Part shown: positions 11,482 to 19,931 of the stretch, in pieces | How the letters are laid out: each line of letters begins with the position of its first letter | Numbering within the stretch: the first letter of the stretch is position 1 | NCBI GenBank assembly: GCA_017418975.1 | Contig: JAFOMG010000011.1 | Coordinates: 62,001-126,000 of the forward strand | DNA: 64,000 bases | Reading direction: 5' to 3' | Source of the DNA: Sphingomonas sp. | GTDB taxonomy: Bacteria > Pseudomonadota > Alphaproteobacteria > Sphingomonadales > Sphingomonadaceae | The notes under the pieces: model-generated | What the model saw: the letters and a program-made list of their open reading frames with translations, nothing else | Told to the model about the DNA's origin: nothing | Database searches by the model: none | Position numbers and translations under genes: made by a program

Positions 11482-11901
11482 TCAGCCGAACCGGCTCTTG
11501 AGCGCCAGCATCGCCAGCGCGGCCTTGGCGGCTTCCCCGCCCTTGTCCTTCTCGTCGGGCTTCGCGCGCGTGAGCGCCTGCGCCTCGTTCTCGACGGTGA
11601 GGATGCCGTTGCCGATCGGGATCCCGTCCATCGCCAGCGCCATCAGCCCGCGCGCGCTTTCGTTCGAGACGATCTCGAAATGATAGGTCTCGCCGCGGAT
11701 CACCACGCCGAGCGCGACGAACGCGTCGTAGCGCCCGGTCTCGGCGGCCATCGCCACCGCGCCCGGGATCTCCAGCGCGCCCGGCACCGTCAGGATCTCG
11801 TGCTGGTGCCCGGCCGCCTCGATCGCGGCGCGCGCGCCTTCGAGCAGCAGGTCGTTCAGATGGGCGTAGAAGCGCGCTTCGACGATCAGGACACGTGCCA
11901 A
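11482..11901 (-). CDS. ribH: 6,7-dimethyl-8-ribityllumazine synthase
   Basis: Condenses the ribityl-pyrimidine with 3,4-dihydroxy-2-butanone 4-phosphate, the penultimate step to riboflavin. Hallmarks are GALEIPGAV (residues 41-49), [10 protein letters not shown] with catalytic H74, and [11 protein letters not shown] place the start at TTG 11901, giving the family N-terminus [12 protein letters not shown]; a GGAG box lies six bases before it and no ATG is suitably placed. The start follows the ribBX stop by one base, so the two are translationally linked. 139 residues, normal for the family. Confidence 0.93.
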   Translation of the reverse strand: MARVLIVEARFYAHLNDLLLEGARAAIEAAGHQHEILTVPGALEIPGAVAMAAETGRYDAFVALGVVIRGETYHFEIVSNESARGLMALAMDGIPIGNGILTVENEAQALTRAKPDEKDKGGEAAKAALAMLALKSRFG

Positions 11902-11902
11902 G

Positions 11903-13051
11903 TCATTCTCCGGTATCGATGGGGCGCTCGCCGACGATCGACAGGCCATAGCCGTCGAGCCCGACCAGCGTGTGGTGGGTATTGGTGAGCAGGATCATGT
12001 CCTGCACGCCGAGTTCGGTGAGGATCGTCGCGCCGACGCCATAGTCGCGCAGCTCGTCCATGTCCTTGGCCTCGAGCGTGCCGGCGCGCGCCTGGAGCGC
12101 GACGGTGAACTGGTCCGGCCGCGGCTTGTTGATCACGACCACGACGCCCGCGCCTTCCTCGGCGATGATCTCCATCGAGCGGCGCAGCAGCCCGCCGCGC
12201 GCGCCGCCCTCGCCGAAGATGTCGGAAAAGGGCGAAAGCGCATGCATGCGGACGAGCGTCGGCCGGGCCGGATCGATCCTGCCCTTGACCAGCGCGACCT
12301 GCTCGCTCTCCGTCGCCTTGTTCCAGAAGGTCATCGCGGTCCACTCCCCGCCCCATTCGCTCTCGAAACGCGTTTCGGCGCGCTTCTCGACGAGATGGTC
12401 GTAGCGGCGGCGATAGGCGATCAGGTCGCGGATCGTGCCGAGCTTGAGATTGTGGAACTGGGCGAAGGCGATCAGATCGTCGAGACGGGCCATCGTGCCG
12501 TCGTCCTTCATGATCTCGCAGATCACGCCCGACGGGTTGAGCCCGGCGAGCCGCGCGAGATCGACCGCCGCCTCGGTATGGCCGGTGCGGACGAGGACGC
12601 CGCCGTCACGGGCGATCAGCGGGAAGACATGGCCCGGCGAGGTGATCGCATCCGGCCCGTTGGCCGCGTCGATGGCCACCGCGACGGTGCGCGCGCGATC
12701 GGCGGCGGAAATGCCGGTCGAGATGCCTTCCTTCGCCTCGATCGAGACAGTGAACGCAGTACCCAGCGGCGTGCCGTTGATGCGCGCCATCGGCTCGAGC
12801 TGGAGCTGGCGGCCCCGCTCCGCGGTGAGCGCGAGGCAAATCAGCCCGCGGCCGAACCGCGCCATGAAATTGACCGCGTCGGGCGTCGCCATCTGGGCAG
12901 GGATGACGAGATCGCCTTCGTTCTCGCGATCCTCGTCATCGACCAGGATCACCATCCGGCCGTTGCGGGCCTCGTCGATCAGCTCCTCGGGCGAGGAGAG
13001 GAAGGCATGTTTCAGGCGCCCCAGTTCATTGGCTCGTTCAGGCTTTGCCAC
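11903..13051 (-). CDS. ribB: 3,4-dihydroxy-2-butanone 4-phosphate synthase with degenerate RibA-like domain (RibBX type)
   Basis: Makes dihydroxybutanone phosphate from ribulose 5-phosphate. The N-terminal half (to about residue 215) is a complete RibB domain: [12 protein letters not shown] (38-49) with the acidic metal site, and [16 protein letters not shown] (155-170). The C-terminal half aligns in outline with GTP cyclohydrolase II but has no cysteine after residue 178, so the three-cysteine zinc site is gone, and the RQEGRGIGL-type motif is absent. It is therefore unlikely to have cyclohydrolase activity. Start is GTG 13051, six bases after a GGAGG box inside the end of ribE (14-base overlap). 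382 residues. Confidence 0.93.
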   Translation of the reverse strand: MAKPERANELGRLKHAFLSSPEELIDEARNGRMVILVDDEDRENEGDLVIPAQMATPDAVNFMARFGRGLICLALTAERGRQLQLEPMARINGTPLGTAFTVSIEAKEGISTGISAADRARTVAVAIDAANGPDAITSPGHVFPLIARDGGVLVRTGHTEAAVDLARLAGLNPSGVICEIMKDDGTMARLDDLIAFAQFHNLKLGTIRDLIAYRRRYDHLVEKRAETRFESEWGGEWTAMTFWNKATESEQVALVKGRIDPARPTLVRMHALSPFSDIFGEGGARGGLLRRSMEIIAEEGAGVVVVINKPRPDQFTVALQARAGTLEAKDMDELRDYGVGATILTELGVQDMILLTNTHHTLVGLDGYGLSIVGERPIDTGE

Positions 13052-13658
13052 GGAGCGCCTCCATGCGCTGCAGATAACGGGCGAGCACGTCGATCTCGAG
13101 ATTGACGGCCTGCCCTGCTTCGAGTGCGCCGAATGTAGTGACGGCGGCGGTGTGGGGAATGATGTTGAGGTCGAATTCCACGCCTTCGGCCGTATCGCGC
13201 ACCGCATTCACCGTGAGCGAGACGCCATCGACGGTGATCGAGCCCTTGGGCGCGACATAGGGCGCCAGCTCCGGCCCGGCGAGGAGGACGACATGGTGCG
13301 AGCCGCCGATCTCCTCGATCGCCTTCACCGTGCCGATCCCGTCGACATGGCCGGTGACGATGTGCCCGCCCAGCTCGTCGCCCAGGCGCAGCGCGCGCTC
13401 GAGGTTGAGCCTGCGGCCCGAGGCCCACATGCCCGGCGCGGTGCGGCTGGTCGTCTCGCCCGAGACGTCGAACGCGACCCAGCCGCCGCCCGCATCCACG
13501 CCCTTGTCGACCACCGTCAGGCACACGCCCGAACAGGCGATCGAGGCGCCGAGATCGATGCCGGAGGTTTCATAGGCGGTGGAGACGCGGACATGCAGGT
13601 CGCCCTGCCTCTCCGTGGTCTCGACGGTGCCGATATCGGTGACGATCCCAGTAAACAT
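13038..13658 (-). CDS. ribE: Riboflavin synthase, alpha subunit type
   Basis: Dismutates two lumazine molecules to riboflavin. The 206-residue protein begins MFTGIVTDIGTV and contains the two tandem lumazine-binding barrels; GHIVTGHVDGIG is the conserved junction of the first, and SITVDGVSLTV and ARYLQRM mark the second. An AAGGA box precedes the ATG. It lies 52 bases after ribD and overlaps ribBX, so expression is as one operon. I see no FMN riboswitch in the gap. Confidence 0.95.
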   Translation of the reverse strand: MFTGIVTDIGTVETTERQGDLHVRVSTAYETSGIDLGASIACSGVCLTVVDKGVDAGGGWVAFDVSGETTSRTAPGMWASGRRLNLERALRLGDELGGHIVTGHVDGIGTVKAIEEIGGSHHVVLLAGPELAPYVAPKGSITVDGVSLTVNAVRDTAEGVEFDLNIIPHTAAVTTFGALEAGQAVNLEIDVLARYLQRMEALRGKA

Positions 13659-13710
13659 CAGGAGTCCTTGCTGCGCCGCGCGCGGGCGGCAAACCGGAGG
13701 CCATGCTTCC

Positions 13711-14679
13711 TCATGAGGCGTGCTCGTAGACCTCCATCCTGTCACTGCCAAGCATGCGGCTGTCATATAGCCGCCAGCGGCCATGGGCTTCGTCCAGCCG
13801 GGCGAGCCCGATATCGCCAAGCGCCGCCCTCCCCTCGCCGATCAGGATCGGCGCGCGATAGAGCAGCAGCCGATCGACCAGGCCGGCGCGGAGAAAGGCC
13901 GAAGCGGTCTCGGCGCCGCCCTCGACGAAGAGATGGTCGACACCCTTCAGCGCCGCAATGTCCTCCGGGCGTTTCAGATCGCCGGTGGCGGAAAGCACCA
14001 GCCGGCGCGGCACGCGGTCCTCCAGTCCGGGCAGGCGGACGTCGAGGCGCGGCCGGTCGATTTCCAGCGTGCGGCGGCCGACCAGGATCGCTTCGTGCCG
14101 GGCGCGCTCCAGATGGGTATGGGCGCGGGCCTGGGCGCCGGTGATCCAGCGGCTCTCGCCCGTGGGAAGCGCGATGCGGCCGTCCAGCGAGGTCGCCAGC
14201 TTGAGCGTGACGAGCGGACGCCCCTTTTCCAGCCGCGTCAGGAAGCCGGCCATCGAACGGCGGGCATCGGCGGCGCGGACGCCCTCCGCCACGTCGATCC
14301 CGGCGGCGCGCAGCCGGGCCGCCCCCGCCCCGTTGGTGCGCGGATCGGGATCGCCGAGCGCGATCACCACCCGGGCGATGCCGGCCGCGACGAGCAGGCT
14401 CGAACAGGCCGGCCCGCGCGGCGATTGATGCGCGCAGGGCTCGAGCGTGACATAGCAAGTCGCGCCGCGCGACTTGGCGCCCGCCTGGGCCAGCGCCATC
14501 GCCTCGGCATGGGGGCGACCGCCCGGCTGGGTCCAGCCGCGGCCGACCACGATGCCGTCCCGCTCGATGACGCAGCCGACATTGGGATTGGGCGCGGTCC
14601 GCCCCCGCCCGCGCTCGGCCAGCGCGAGCGCGGCGCCCATCCGGCGCGCGTCGCTCAGAAGCCGTGGCTGGTCAGCCAA
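13711..14679 (-). CDS. ribD: Bifunctional riboflavin deaminase/reductase RibD
   Basis: Carries out the deamination and side-chain reduction steps of riboflavin synthesis. N-terminal deaminase: H57 and E59 in HAEA, and the zinc ligands C82 (EPCAH) and C92 (PRGPAC). C-terminal reductase: LKLATSLDGRIA with TGAQAR, then FVEGGAETASAFL. 322 residues, slightly short of the usual 360. The ATG at 14679 overlaps the end of the upstream gene by 25 bases; a downstream start would cut into the conserved ALAERGRGRTAPNPNVG region, so the overlap is probably real. Confidence 0.93.
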   Translation of the reverse strand: MADQPRLLSDARRMGAALALAERGRGRTAPNPNVGCVIERDGIVVGRGWTQPGGRPHAEAMALAQAGAKSRGATCYVTLEPCAHQSPRGPACSSLLVAAGIARVVIALGDPDPRTNGAGAARLRAAGIDVAEGVRAADARRSMAGFLTRLEKGRPLVTLKLATSLDGRIALPTGESRWITGAQARAHTHLERARHEAILVGRRTLEIDRPRLDVRLPGLEDRVPRRLVLSATGDLKRPEDIAALKGVDHLFVEGGAETASAFLRAGLVDRLLLYRAPILIGEGRAALGDIGLARLDEAHGRWRLYDSRMLGSDRMEVYEHAS

Positions 14680-15002
14680 TCGTCATATTTCTTGAATTCG
14701 GCCTGGCGCTTTTTCTGCGCCGCCTCGATCGCCGCCTTGCGCTTCAGCTCCTCGGGCAGGTCCTTGGCCTGTTGCGCCTTGATATCGGCATCGCTGCGAT
14801 CGAGCCGCCATTGCTGCACATAGATGATGTCGCGCTTATAGGGTGTGGCGACGTTCGAATCCTTCACGAACATCCACAGGATCACGAGCGTGACCGCCAT
14901 GGCCAGCATCATGAACCACAGCTCATAGGGCTTGCGAGTGGCAAGCCAGCGCCGCAGATCGCCGAATGCGCGCAGGGGGTTGAATCTCTGAAGATAGCTC
15001 AT
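14655..15002 (-). CDS. Hypothetical single-pass membrane protein
   Basis: A 115-residue protein with one strong transmembrane segment near residues 28-46 (LWFMMLAMAVTLVILWMFV) and a C-terminal region rich in Lys, Ala, Glu and Gln that is predicted helical. The start is taken at the ATG at 15002 (MSYLQRFNPLRAF). It lies between tonB and ribD in the same leftward run and overlaps ribD by 25 bases. I do not recognise a family. A role as a small envelope protein is all that can be said. Confidence 0.65.
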   Translation of the reverse strand: MSYLQRFNPLRAFGDLRRWLATRKPYELWFMMLAMAVTLVILWMFVKDSNVATPYKRDIIYVQQWRLDRSDADIKAQQAKDLPEELKRKAAIEAAQKKRQAEFKKYDDWLTSHGF

Positions 15003-15069
15003 CTCGCCGCCGAAGATAGGAGCGCGGAGGCCCGAGAGCCAGCCCCCGCGCTCCGCCAAGGATGTTCCG

Positions 15070-15735
15070 CTACTGGTCCTTGATCTGGAAGGTGACGCTG
15101 AGGGTCATCCAGCTCTCCTCGGCCACGCCGCCGCGCGTCGCCGGCTTGAACCGCCATCTGGCCAGCGCCTGCTGCTTCGTCGCCTCGAAGAAGGCGGCGC
15201 TGGTGGCGCTGACCTGCTCGACCGCCTTCACCCGGCCATCGGGCCCCACCAGCACCCGCACCGCGACGCGCCCGTCGCGCTGGGCGCGCAGTTCCGAGGC
15301 GGGATAGTTGGGCTGGAAGGCATCGGCATAGCGCGGATCGCGCTTCGCGCCGATAAGGGCCGGCACCGGCTTGGGCGGATCGACGACGACCGGCGGGCCG
15401 ACCTCGACCGGCTTGGCGATGTCCGGCTGCACCGGCGGGATGTCCGGCGTGGTCCTGATGATCGGATCGCGATCGGTCTTCACGATCGGATCGGGCACGG
15501 TGATCGGCGGCTGGGTCGGCGTCTTCACCAGCACCTTCTTGTCGATAGGCTGGGGGTCGGGGGGCGGCGGCTGCTCGATCGGAATCTGCGTCGCCTCGAA
15601 GATCGGGGTGACATGCTTGATGATGTTCGGCGCCGAATAGATCATTCCGGTGATGATCGCCCCGCTGATGAGCAGCGACGCCCCGATGCTGACGGCGCGC
15701 GATTGCTGGGGCTGGTAGCGATGTTCGGCATACAT
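15070..15735 (-). CDS. tonB: Energy transducer TonB
   Basis: Couples the inner-membrane proton gradient to TonB-dependent outer-membrane receptors. The 221-residue protein has an N-terminal membrane anchor (about 13-33), a periplasmic proline-rich spacer (about 50-125, many Pro-Pro, Val-Pro and Asp-Pro pairs) and the C-terminal TonB domain (YPASELRAQRDGRVAVRV ... RWRFKPA). No exbB or exbD is adjacent. It lies 85 bases after gltX; the gap holds an AT-rich dyad-like stretch (15780-15797) that may be an operator. Confidence 0.93.
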   Translation of the reverse strand: MYAEHRYQPQQSRAVSIGASLLISGAIITGMIYSAPNIIKHVTPIFEATQIPIEQPPPPDPQPIDKKVLVKTPTQPPITVPDPIVKTDRDPIIRTTPDIPPVQPDIAKPVEVGPPVVVDPPKPVPALIGAKRDPRYADAFQPNYPASELRAQRDGRVAVRVLVGPDGRVKAVEQVSATSAAFFEATKQQALARWRFKPATRGGVAEESWMTLSVTFQIKDQ

Positions 15736-15779
15736 GGCGTTGCACTCCATCTCCAACGCCGGTCCAAGCCGGCGAAAGC

Positions 15780-15797
15780 GATGATACAACATTACAT
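15780..15797 (-). promoter_or_regulatory. AT-rich possible metal-regulator site before tonB
   Basis: On the minus strand the stretch reads ATGTAATGTTGTATCATC, about 45 bases before the tonB ATG. It stands out in base composition and loosely resembles Zur or Fur-superfamily operators (arms of the type TGTTAT/ATAACA), but the dyad is imperfect. This assignment is tentative. Confidence 0.3.
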
Positions 15798-15820
15798 ATC
15801 CGGTGCAAATGCTTTCTCGA

Positions 15821-17146
15821 TCATACGCTACCGAGGCGCGCCAGGGCATTTTCCTTGCCGATCAGCGGGAGCAGGGCGGCCATGTCGGGCCCGTGCTCGC
15901 GGCCGGTAAGGGCGAGTCGCAGGGGGAGGAACAGGGCACGGCCCTTGCGGCCGGTGGCCTGCTTCAGCGCGCCGGTGAGCGCCGGCCAGGGATCGGACCA
16001 GTCGATGCCCTTGGCGACCTCGGCGGCGAGGGCGAGGAAGGCGCGGTCCTCCTCGGGGATCGTCGCGGCGACCGGCCCCTCGACCACGCCCCACCAGTCC
16101 GCCGCCTCGGCGACGGTCGCCAGATTGGGGCGGATCGCTTCCCATCCGGCCGCGCCCATCCCCGCCGGCAGCCGGTCCTTCACTGCGTCGAAGCCGAGCT
16201 GGTGGACGATGCGGGCGTTGAGCTGGGCCAGCTCCTCCTCGTCGAAGCGCGCGGGCGCGCGGCCGAAGCGCGCAAAGTCGAAGCCGGCGATCAGCGGCGC
16301 GACATCGGGGAACGGCTCGACGGGGTCGCTGGTGCCGAGCCGGGCGAGCAGGGCGATCAGCGCCTGGGGCTCGATGCCGCGCGCGCGGAAATGGTCGATG
16401 CCGAGCGAGCCCAGCCGCTTGGAGAGCTTGCCCTCGGCGCCGGTGAGCAGCGCCTCGTGCGCGAACCGCGGCGCGGCGGCACCGAGCGCCGCGAACATCT
16501 GGAGCTGAGTCGCGGTGTTCGAGACATGATCCTCGCCGCGCACGACATGGGAGACGGCCATGTCGATATCGTCGATCACCGAAGGGAGGAGATAGAGCCA
16601 GGAGCCGTCGGCGCGGCGCACCACCGGGTCGCTCATCGTCCTCGGATCGAAGCGCTGGGGGCCGCGGACCAGATCGTCCCATTCGATCATGGCGTCATGA
16701 TCGAGCCGGAAGCGCCAGTGCGGGCGGATACCCTCCGCTTCGAACTTCGCCTTGTCCGCATCGGCCAGCGCCAGCGCCGCCCGGTCATAGACCGGGGGCA
16801 GGCCGCGGCCGAGCAGCACCTTGCGCTTGAGCTCGAGCTCCTGCGCGGTCTCGTACGCCGGATAGACCCGCCCGGCGGCCTGCAGCTCCGCGAAGCGCGC
16901 CTCGTAGCGGCCGAACCGGGCGGACTGGCGCTCCTCCCCGTCCGGCGCCAGCCCCAGCCAGGCGAGATCGGCGCGGATCGCGTCGACGAAGCGCTCCTCC
17001 GAACGCTCGCCATCGGTATCGTCGATGCGCAGCAGGAAGCGGCCGCCATGGGCCTGCGCGAACATCCAGTTGTGGAGCGCGGTGCGGATGTTGCCGACGT
17101 GGAGCGTGCCCGTGGGGCTCGGCGCGAAACGGGTGGTGACGGTCAT
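15821..17146 (-). CDS. gltX: Glutamate--tRNA ligase
   Basis: Class I aminoacyl-tRNA synthetase of 441 residues. The HIGH-type motif is HVGN (16-19, in FAPSPTGTLHVGN) and the KMSKS-type motif is KLSKR (240-244). The insertion after VYPAYET lacks the cysteines that bind zinc in E. coli GltX. Many alphaproteobacteria have two gltX genes, and one may charge tRNA-Gln before amidation; which role this copy has cannot be told from the window. It is the first gene of the leftward run that leads to tonB and the rib genes. Confidence 0.94.
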   Translation of the reverse strand: MTVTTRFAPSPTGTLHVGNIRTALHNWMFAQAHGGRFLLRIDDTDGERSEERFVDAIRADLAWLGLAPDGEERQSARFGRYEARFAELQAAGRVYPAYETAQELELKRKVLLGRGLPPVYDRAALALADADKAKFEAEGIRPHWRFRLDHDAMIEWDDLVRGPQRFDPRTMSDPVVRRADGSWLYLLPSVIDDIDMAVSHVVRGEDHVSNTATQLQMFAALGAAAPRFAHEALLTGAEGKLSKRLGSLGIDHFRARGIEPQALIALLARLGTSDPVEPFPDVAPLIAGFDFARFGRAPARFDEEELAQLNARIVHQLGFDAVKDRLPAGMGAAGWEAIRPNLATVAEAADWWGVVEGPVAATIPEEDRAFLALAAEVAKGIDWSDPWPALTGALKQATGRKGRALFLPLRLALTGREHGPDMAALLPLIGKENALARLGSV

Positions 17147-17187
17147 TGTCGCGCTCTACCGGGCGGGCCCGGCGCGCGCAAACCGGC

Positions 17188-17730
17188 TCAGAGCCGGCGC
17201 AGGCCCGATGCTTCGAGGATCGCGCGCAGCGCCTGTGCCTGCCCAGCGGCGAGGGCCGAGGCCGGGACGACCTGATATTGCTGGTCGTTGAAGTAGAGCA
17301 GGAAGCCCGAACGCGCGGCGTACCAGCCATGATAGTCGGTCCAGGCGAGCTCGGTTTCGCCATGGGGCGAGCGCGCCGACATGCCGGCGGTGGACCAGGT
17401 GACTTCGACCGGCCGCCGCCAGATCGCGCTCTGCGCCACCAGCCGGCGGATCCGGCGCGGCAGGAACAGGTAAAGGAGCCCGTAGATCAGCGGGAACAGC
17501 ACGGCCATCTCGGCCGCGAAGACCAGCATCCACCACAGCGGATCCTCGCCGATCGCCACGCCGAGCACCGCGCCGATGGCGAGCATGACGAGCAGGCCGA
17601 TTCCCATGCGGATCCAGGCGCGGCGGGAACGGAGATAGCGCCAGAGATTGGCCCGCGCCGCAGCGATCTGGGCATCGGCGTCGAGCACATAAGTCACAGT
17701 CGTGACGCCTTCTGCATGCGCAATCGCCAT
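17188..17730 (-). CDS. YcxB-like membrane protein
   Basis: A 180-residue protein with two adjacent transmembrane segments (about 42-64 and 68-92) followed by a soluble beta-rich domain ending FLLYFNDQQYQVVPASAL. This layout (two helices, then a PH-like domain with a final VPxxAL motif) is that of YcxB-like proteins, whose function is unknown. It is divergent from prs with about 70 bases between starts. It precedes gltX by 41 bases on the same strand and may share its transcript. Confidence 0.7.
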   Translation of the reverse strand: MAIAHAEGVTTVTYVLDADAQIAAARANLWRYLRSRRAWIRMGIGLLVMLAIGAVLGVAIGEDPLWWMLVFAAEMAVLFPLIYGLLYLFLPRRIRRLVAQSAIWRRPVEVTWSTAGMSARSPHGETELAWTDYHGWYAARSGFLLYFNDQQYQVVPASALAAGQAQALRAILEASGLRRL

Positions 17731-17800
17731 CTGCTCTTTTCAACCCCGCCCTTTGGCCTCTAATGCGCGCCCAGCGTAGCAAGCCTGGGGAGTGGCGCAC

Positions 17801-18736
17801 ATGAAATTGATGGCCGGCAATTCGAACCTGCCGCTCGCCAAGGCGATCGCCGAGTATCTCGAGATCCCGCTGACCCAGGCGAACGTCCGCCGCTTCGCCG
17901 ACGAGGAGATCTTCGTCGAGATCCTCGAGAATGTCCGCGGCGAGGACGTGTTCGTCATGCAGTCCACGGCGTTCCCGGCGAACGACAATCTGATGGAGAT
18001 GCTGATCATGATCGATGCGCTGAAGCGCGCATCGGCCCGGCGCATCACCGCGGTGCTCCCCTATTTCGGCTATGCCCGCCAGGATCGGAAGCCCGGCCCC
18101 CGCACGCCGATCTCGGCCAAGCTGGTCGCCAACCTCGTCACCACCGCAGGCGCCGACCGCGTGCTCTCGGTCGATCTGCACGCCGGGCAGATCCAGGGCT
18201 TTTTCGACATCCCGACCGACAATCTCTTCGCCGCGCCGGTGATGAGCGCCGACATCCACAGCCGCTTCCCGGGCAAGCAGTGGATGGTCGTCTCGCCGGA
18301 CGTGGGCGGCGTGGTCCGCGCGCGGGCGCTGGCCAAGCGGCTCGATAACGCGCCGCTCGCCATTGTCGACAAGCGCCGCGAGCGCCCGGGCGAATCGGAA
18401 GTGATGAACATCATCGGCAATGTCGAAGGGCGCTTCTGCATCCTGATCGACGACATCGTCGATTCGGCCGGCACCCTGTGCAACGCCGCCGCCGCGCTCA
18501 AGGCCTCGGGCGCCGAGGACGTGGTCGCCTATTGCACGCACGGCGTGCTCTCGGGCGGCGCCGTGGCGCGCGTCGACGGATCGGCGCTCGCCGAACTGGT
18601 GATCACCGATTCGATCGGCAACCACGCGGTGATCGCCGAGAGCAGCAAGATCCGCCACCTGACGATCGCGCCTTTGCTCGCCGAAGCGATCAAGCGGATC
18701 GCGGACGAAAGCTCGGTCTCCTCGCTCTTCGACTGA
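17801..18736 (+). CDS. prs: Ribose-phosphate pyrophosphokinase
   Basis: Makes PRPP from ribose 5-phosphate and ATP, feeding nucleotide, histidine and tryptophan synthesis. The 311-residue protein begins [17 protein letters not shown], has the flexible loop region [17 protein letters not shown] (88-104), the [11 protein letters not shown] signature (125-135) and the PRPP-binding loop [11 protein letters not shown] (215-225). The ATG at 17801 lies eight bases after a GGGGAG box; an in-frame GTG nine bases upstream would be too close to it. It converges on the TSUP gene with one base between stops. Confidence 0.97.
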   Translation: MKLMAGNSNLPLAKAIAEYLEIPLTQANVRRFADEEIFVEILENVRGEDVFVMQSTAFPANDNLMEMLIMIDALKRASARRITAVLPYFGYARQDRKPGPRTPISAKLVANLVTTAGADRVLSVDLHAGQIQGFFDIPTDNLFAAPVMSADIHSRFPGKQWMVVSPDVGGVVRARALAKRLDNAPLAIVDKRRERPGESEVMNIIGNVEGRFCILIDDIVDSAGTLCNAAAALKASGAEDVVAYCTHGVLSGGAVARVDGSALAELVITDSIGNHAVIAESSKIRHLTIAPLLAEAIKRIADESSVSSLFD

Positions 18737-18737
18737 G

Positions 18738-19487
18738 CTAGCGGATCGCCTCGGCAACCAGGGCGATGCCGACCAGGATCATCAACACATGGATCGCGGT
18801 GTAGAAGCGCGCCGCATCGACCCTGCGCACCAGCCGGACGCCGGCAACCGTGGCGACCAGCGCGAGCGGCAGCAACGCGGCCGACGTCATGACGTTCGCC
18901 GAGGTGAACTGGCCGAGCGCCCAATAGGCCGGCACCTTGATCCAGTTGGTCGCGGCGAAGAAGATCGCGGTGGTGCCGACCAGCATGTCGCGCGGGAGGT
19001 TGCGCGGCAGCACCCAGAGCTGGAAGGGCGGCTGGCCGGCATGGGCGATCTGGCTGGTGAAGCCCGAGGCGATGCCGAACAGCGATCCGATCCAGTCCGG
19101 CCAGCGCGCGGTGTCGCGCGGCGCGGCATGGCGAGCGGCCCGGAGCCGATAGGCGCCGAACAGGATCGAGATCGCGCCGACCATCGCCATCACCGCGGCG
19201 GATGAGACGCCGGCGGCGAACCCGTAACCCAGCGCGATGCCGAGCACCGAGCCGGGCAGCATCCAGCCGAGCAGCCGCCAGTCGACCGTGCGGCGAAAGG
19301 CCCAGACGCCGACCACGTCCTGCGCGATCAGGATCGGCAGGGTGATCGCGGCGGCACGCACCGGATCGATCGCGAAGGCCAGCAGCGGCAGCGACAGCGC
19401 GCCCATGCCGGCGAACCCGCCCTTGCTGAGGCCGAGCAGGATCACCGCGGGCACGGCGAGCACATAGAAATGCCAGTCGGTGATCAT
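18738..19487 (-). CDS. TSUP family permease (TauE/SafE)
   Basis: An inner-membrane protein of 249 residues with about eight hydrophobic helices in two TauE/SafE repeats. Its opening GLSKGGFAGMGALSLPLLA and the later GFTSQIAHAGQPPFQLW are the paired TSUP signatures. Members move sulfite, sulfoacetate, taurine products or other organic anions; the substrate here is unknown. I take the ATG at 19487; one 21 bases upstream is possible. It is convergent with prs, and its upstream side carries a palindromic repeat. Confidence 0.85.
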   Translation of the reverse strand: MITDWHFYVLAVPAVILLGLSKGGFAGMGALSLPLLAFAIDPVRAAAITLPILIAQDVVGVWAFRRTVDWRLLGWMLPGSVLGIALGYGFAAGVSSAAVMAMVGAISILFGAYRLRAARHAAPRDTARWPDWIGSLFGIASGFTSQIAHAGQPPFQLWVLPRNLPRDMLVGTTAIFFAATNWIKVPAYWALGQFTSANVMTSAALLPLALVATVAGVRLVRRVDAARFYTAIHVLMILVGIALVAEAIR

Positions 19488-19510
19488 AGGGTGCGGCTTT
19501 AGCCACACCC

Positions 19511-19585
19511 GCCGTCCCGGCGAAAGCCGGGATCTCGTGCCACGGCCGCGCCATCGCCCGATACCCCGGCTTTCGCCGGAGTGAC
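19511..19585. repeat. Inverted pair of GAAA-loop palindromes (repeat family A)
   Basis: CCCGGCGAAAGCCGGG (19516-19531) is a perfect hairpin with a GAAA tetraloop, and its reverse complement (CCCGGCTTTCGCCGG) lies at 19565-19579. Together they make a larger inverted repeat between two divergent genes. It resembles the REP-like intergenic palindromes seen in many proteobacterial genomes. A terminator, RNA-stability or nucleoid role is possible. Confidence 0.7.
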
Positions 19586-19607
19586 GGTTAGGTTAGGGGC
19601 AGGAGCC

Positions 19608-19931
19608 ATGGCAGAGGATCGCACCGGGCAGACCGCCGTCCTGTTCATCTCCGCGCGCACGGGGGAAGACGCCGAAGGCTATGCCACGGCCGCCGCGGCG
19701 ATGGACACGCTGGCCGCCGAGCAGCCCGGCTATCGCGGCGTCGACCATGTCGGCAACGCGGACGGCCAGGCGATCACCATAAGCTATTGGGCCGACGAGG
19801 CCAGCGCGATCGCGTGGCGCAAGCACCCCGAGCATGCCGAGACGCGCGAGGCGGGGCGCGGGCGCTGGTATGGCTGGTACATGCTGCATGTCGCCACGAT
19901 CGGGCGGAGCTACAGCTGGGAGCGGAAATGA
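19608..19931 (+). CDS. Antibiotic biosynthesis monooxygenase-fold protein
   Basis: A 107-residue protein of the ABM ferredoxin-like dimeric barrel type. The pattern (AVLFISARTGEDAEGY at the start, a central GYRGVDHV, then ITISYWADEASAIAWRKHPEH) is typical of this small fold, which includes monooxygenases and heme-degrading enzymes. No heme-binding residue can be assigned with confidence. An AGGAG box precedes the ATG at 19608. Its stop overlaps the MFS gene by four bases, so the two probably work together, perhaps converting a toxic compound that the pump handles. Confidence 0.8.
   Translation: MAEDRTGQTAVLFISARTGEDAEGYATAAAAMDTLAAEQPGYRGVDHVGNADGQAITISYWADEASAIAWRKHPEHAETREAGRGRWYGWYMLHVATIGRSYSWERK

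Noticed and set aside
13659..13710. FMN riboswitch in the rib operon
   Set aside because: The ribD-ribE gap is 52 bases and no gap in the run holds the conserved RFN-element blocks.
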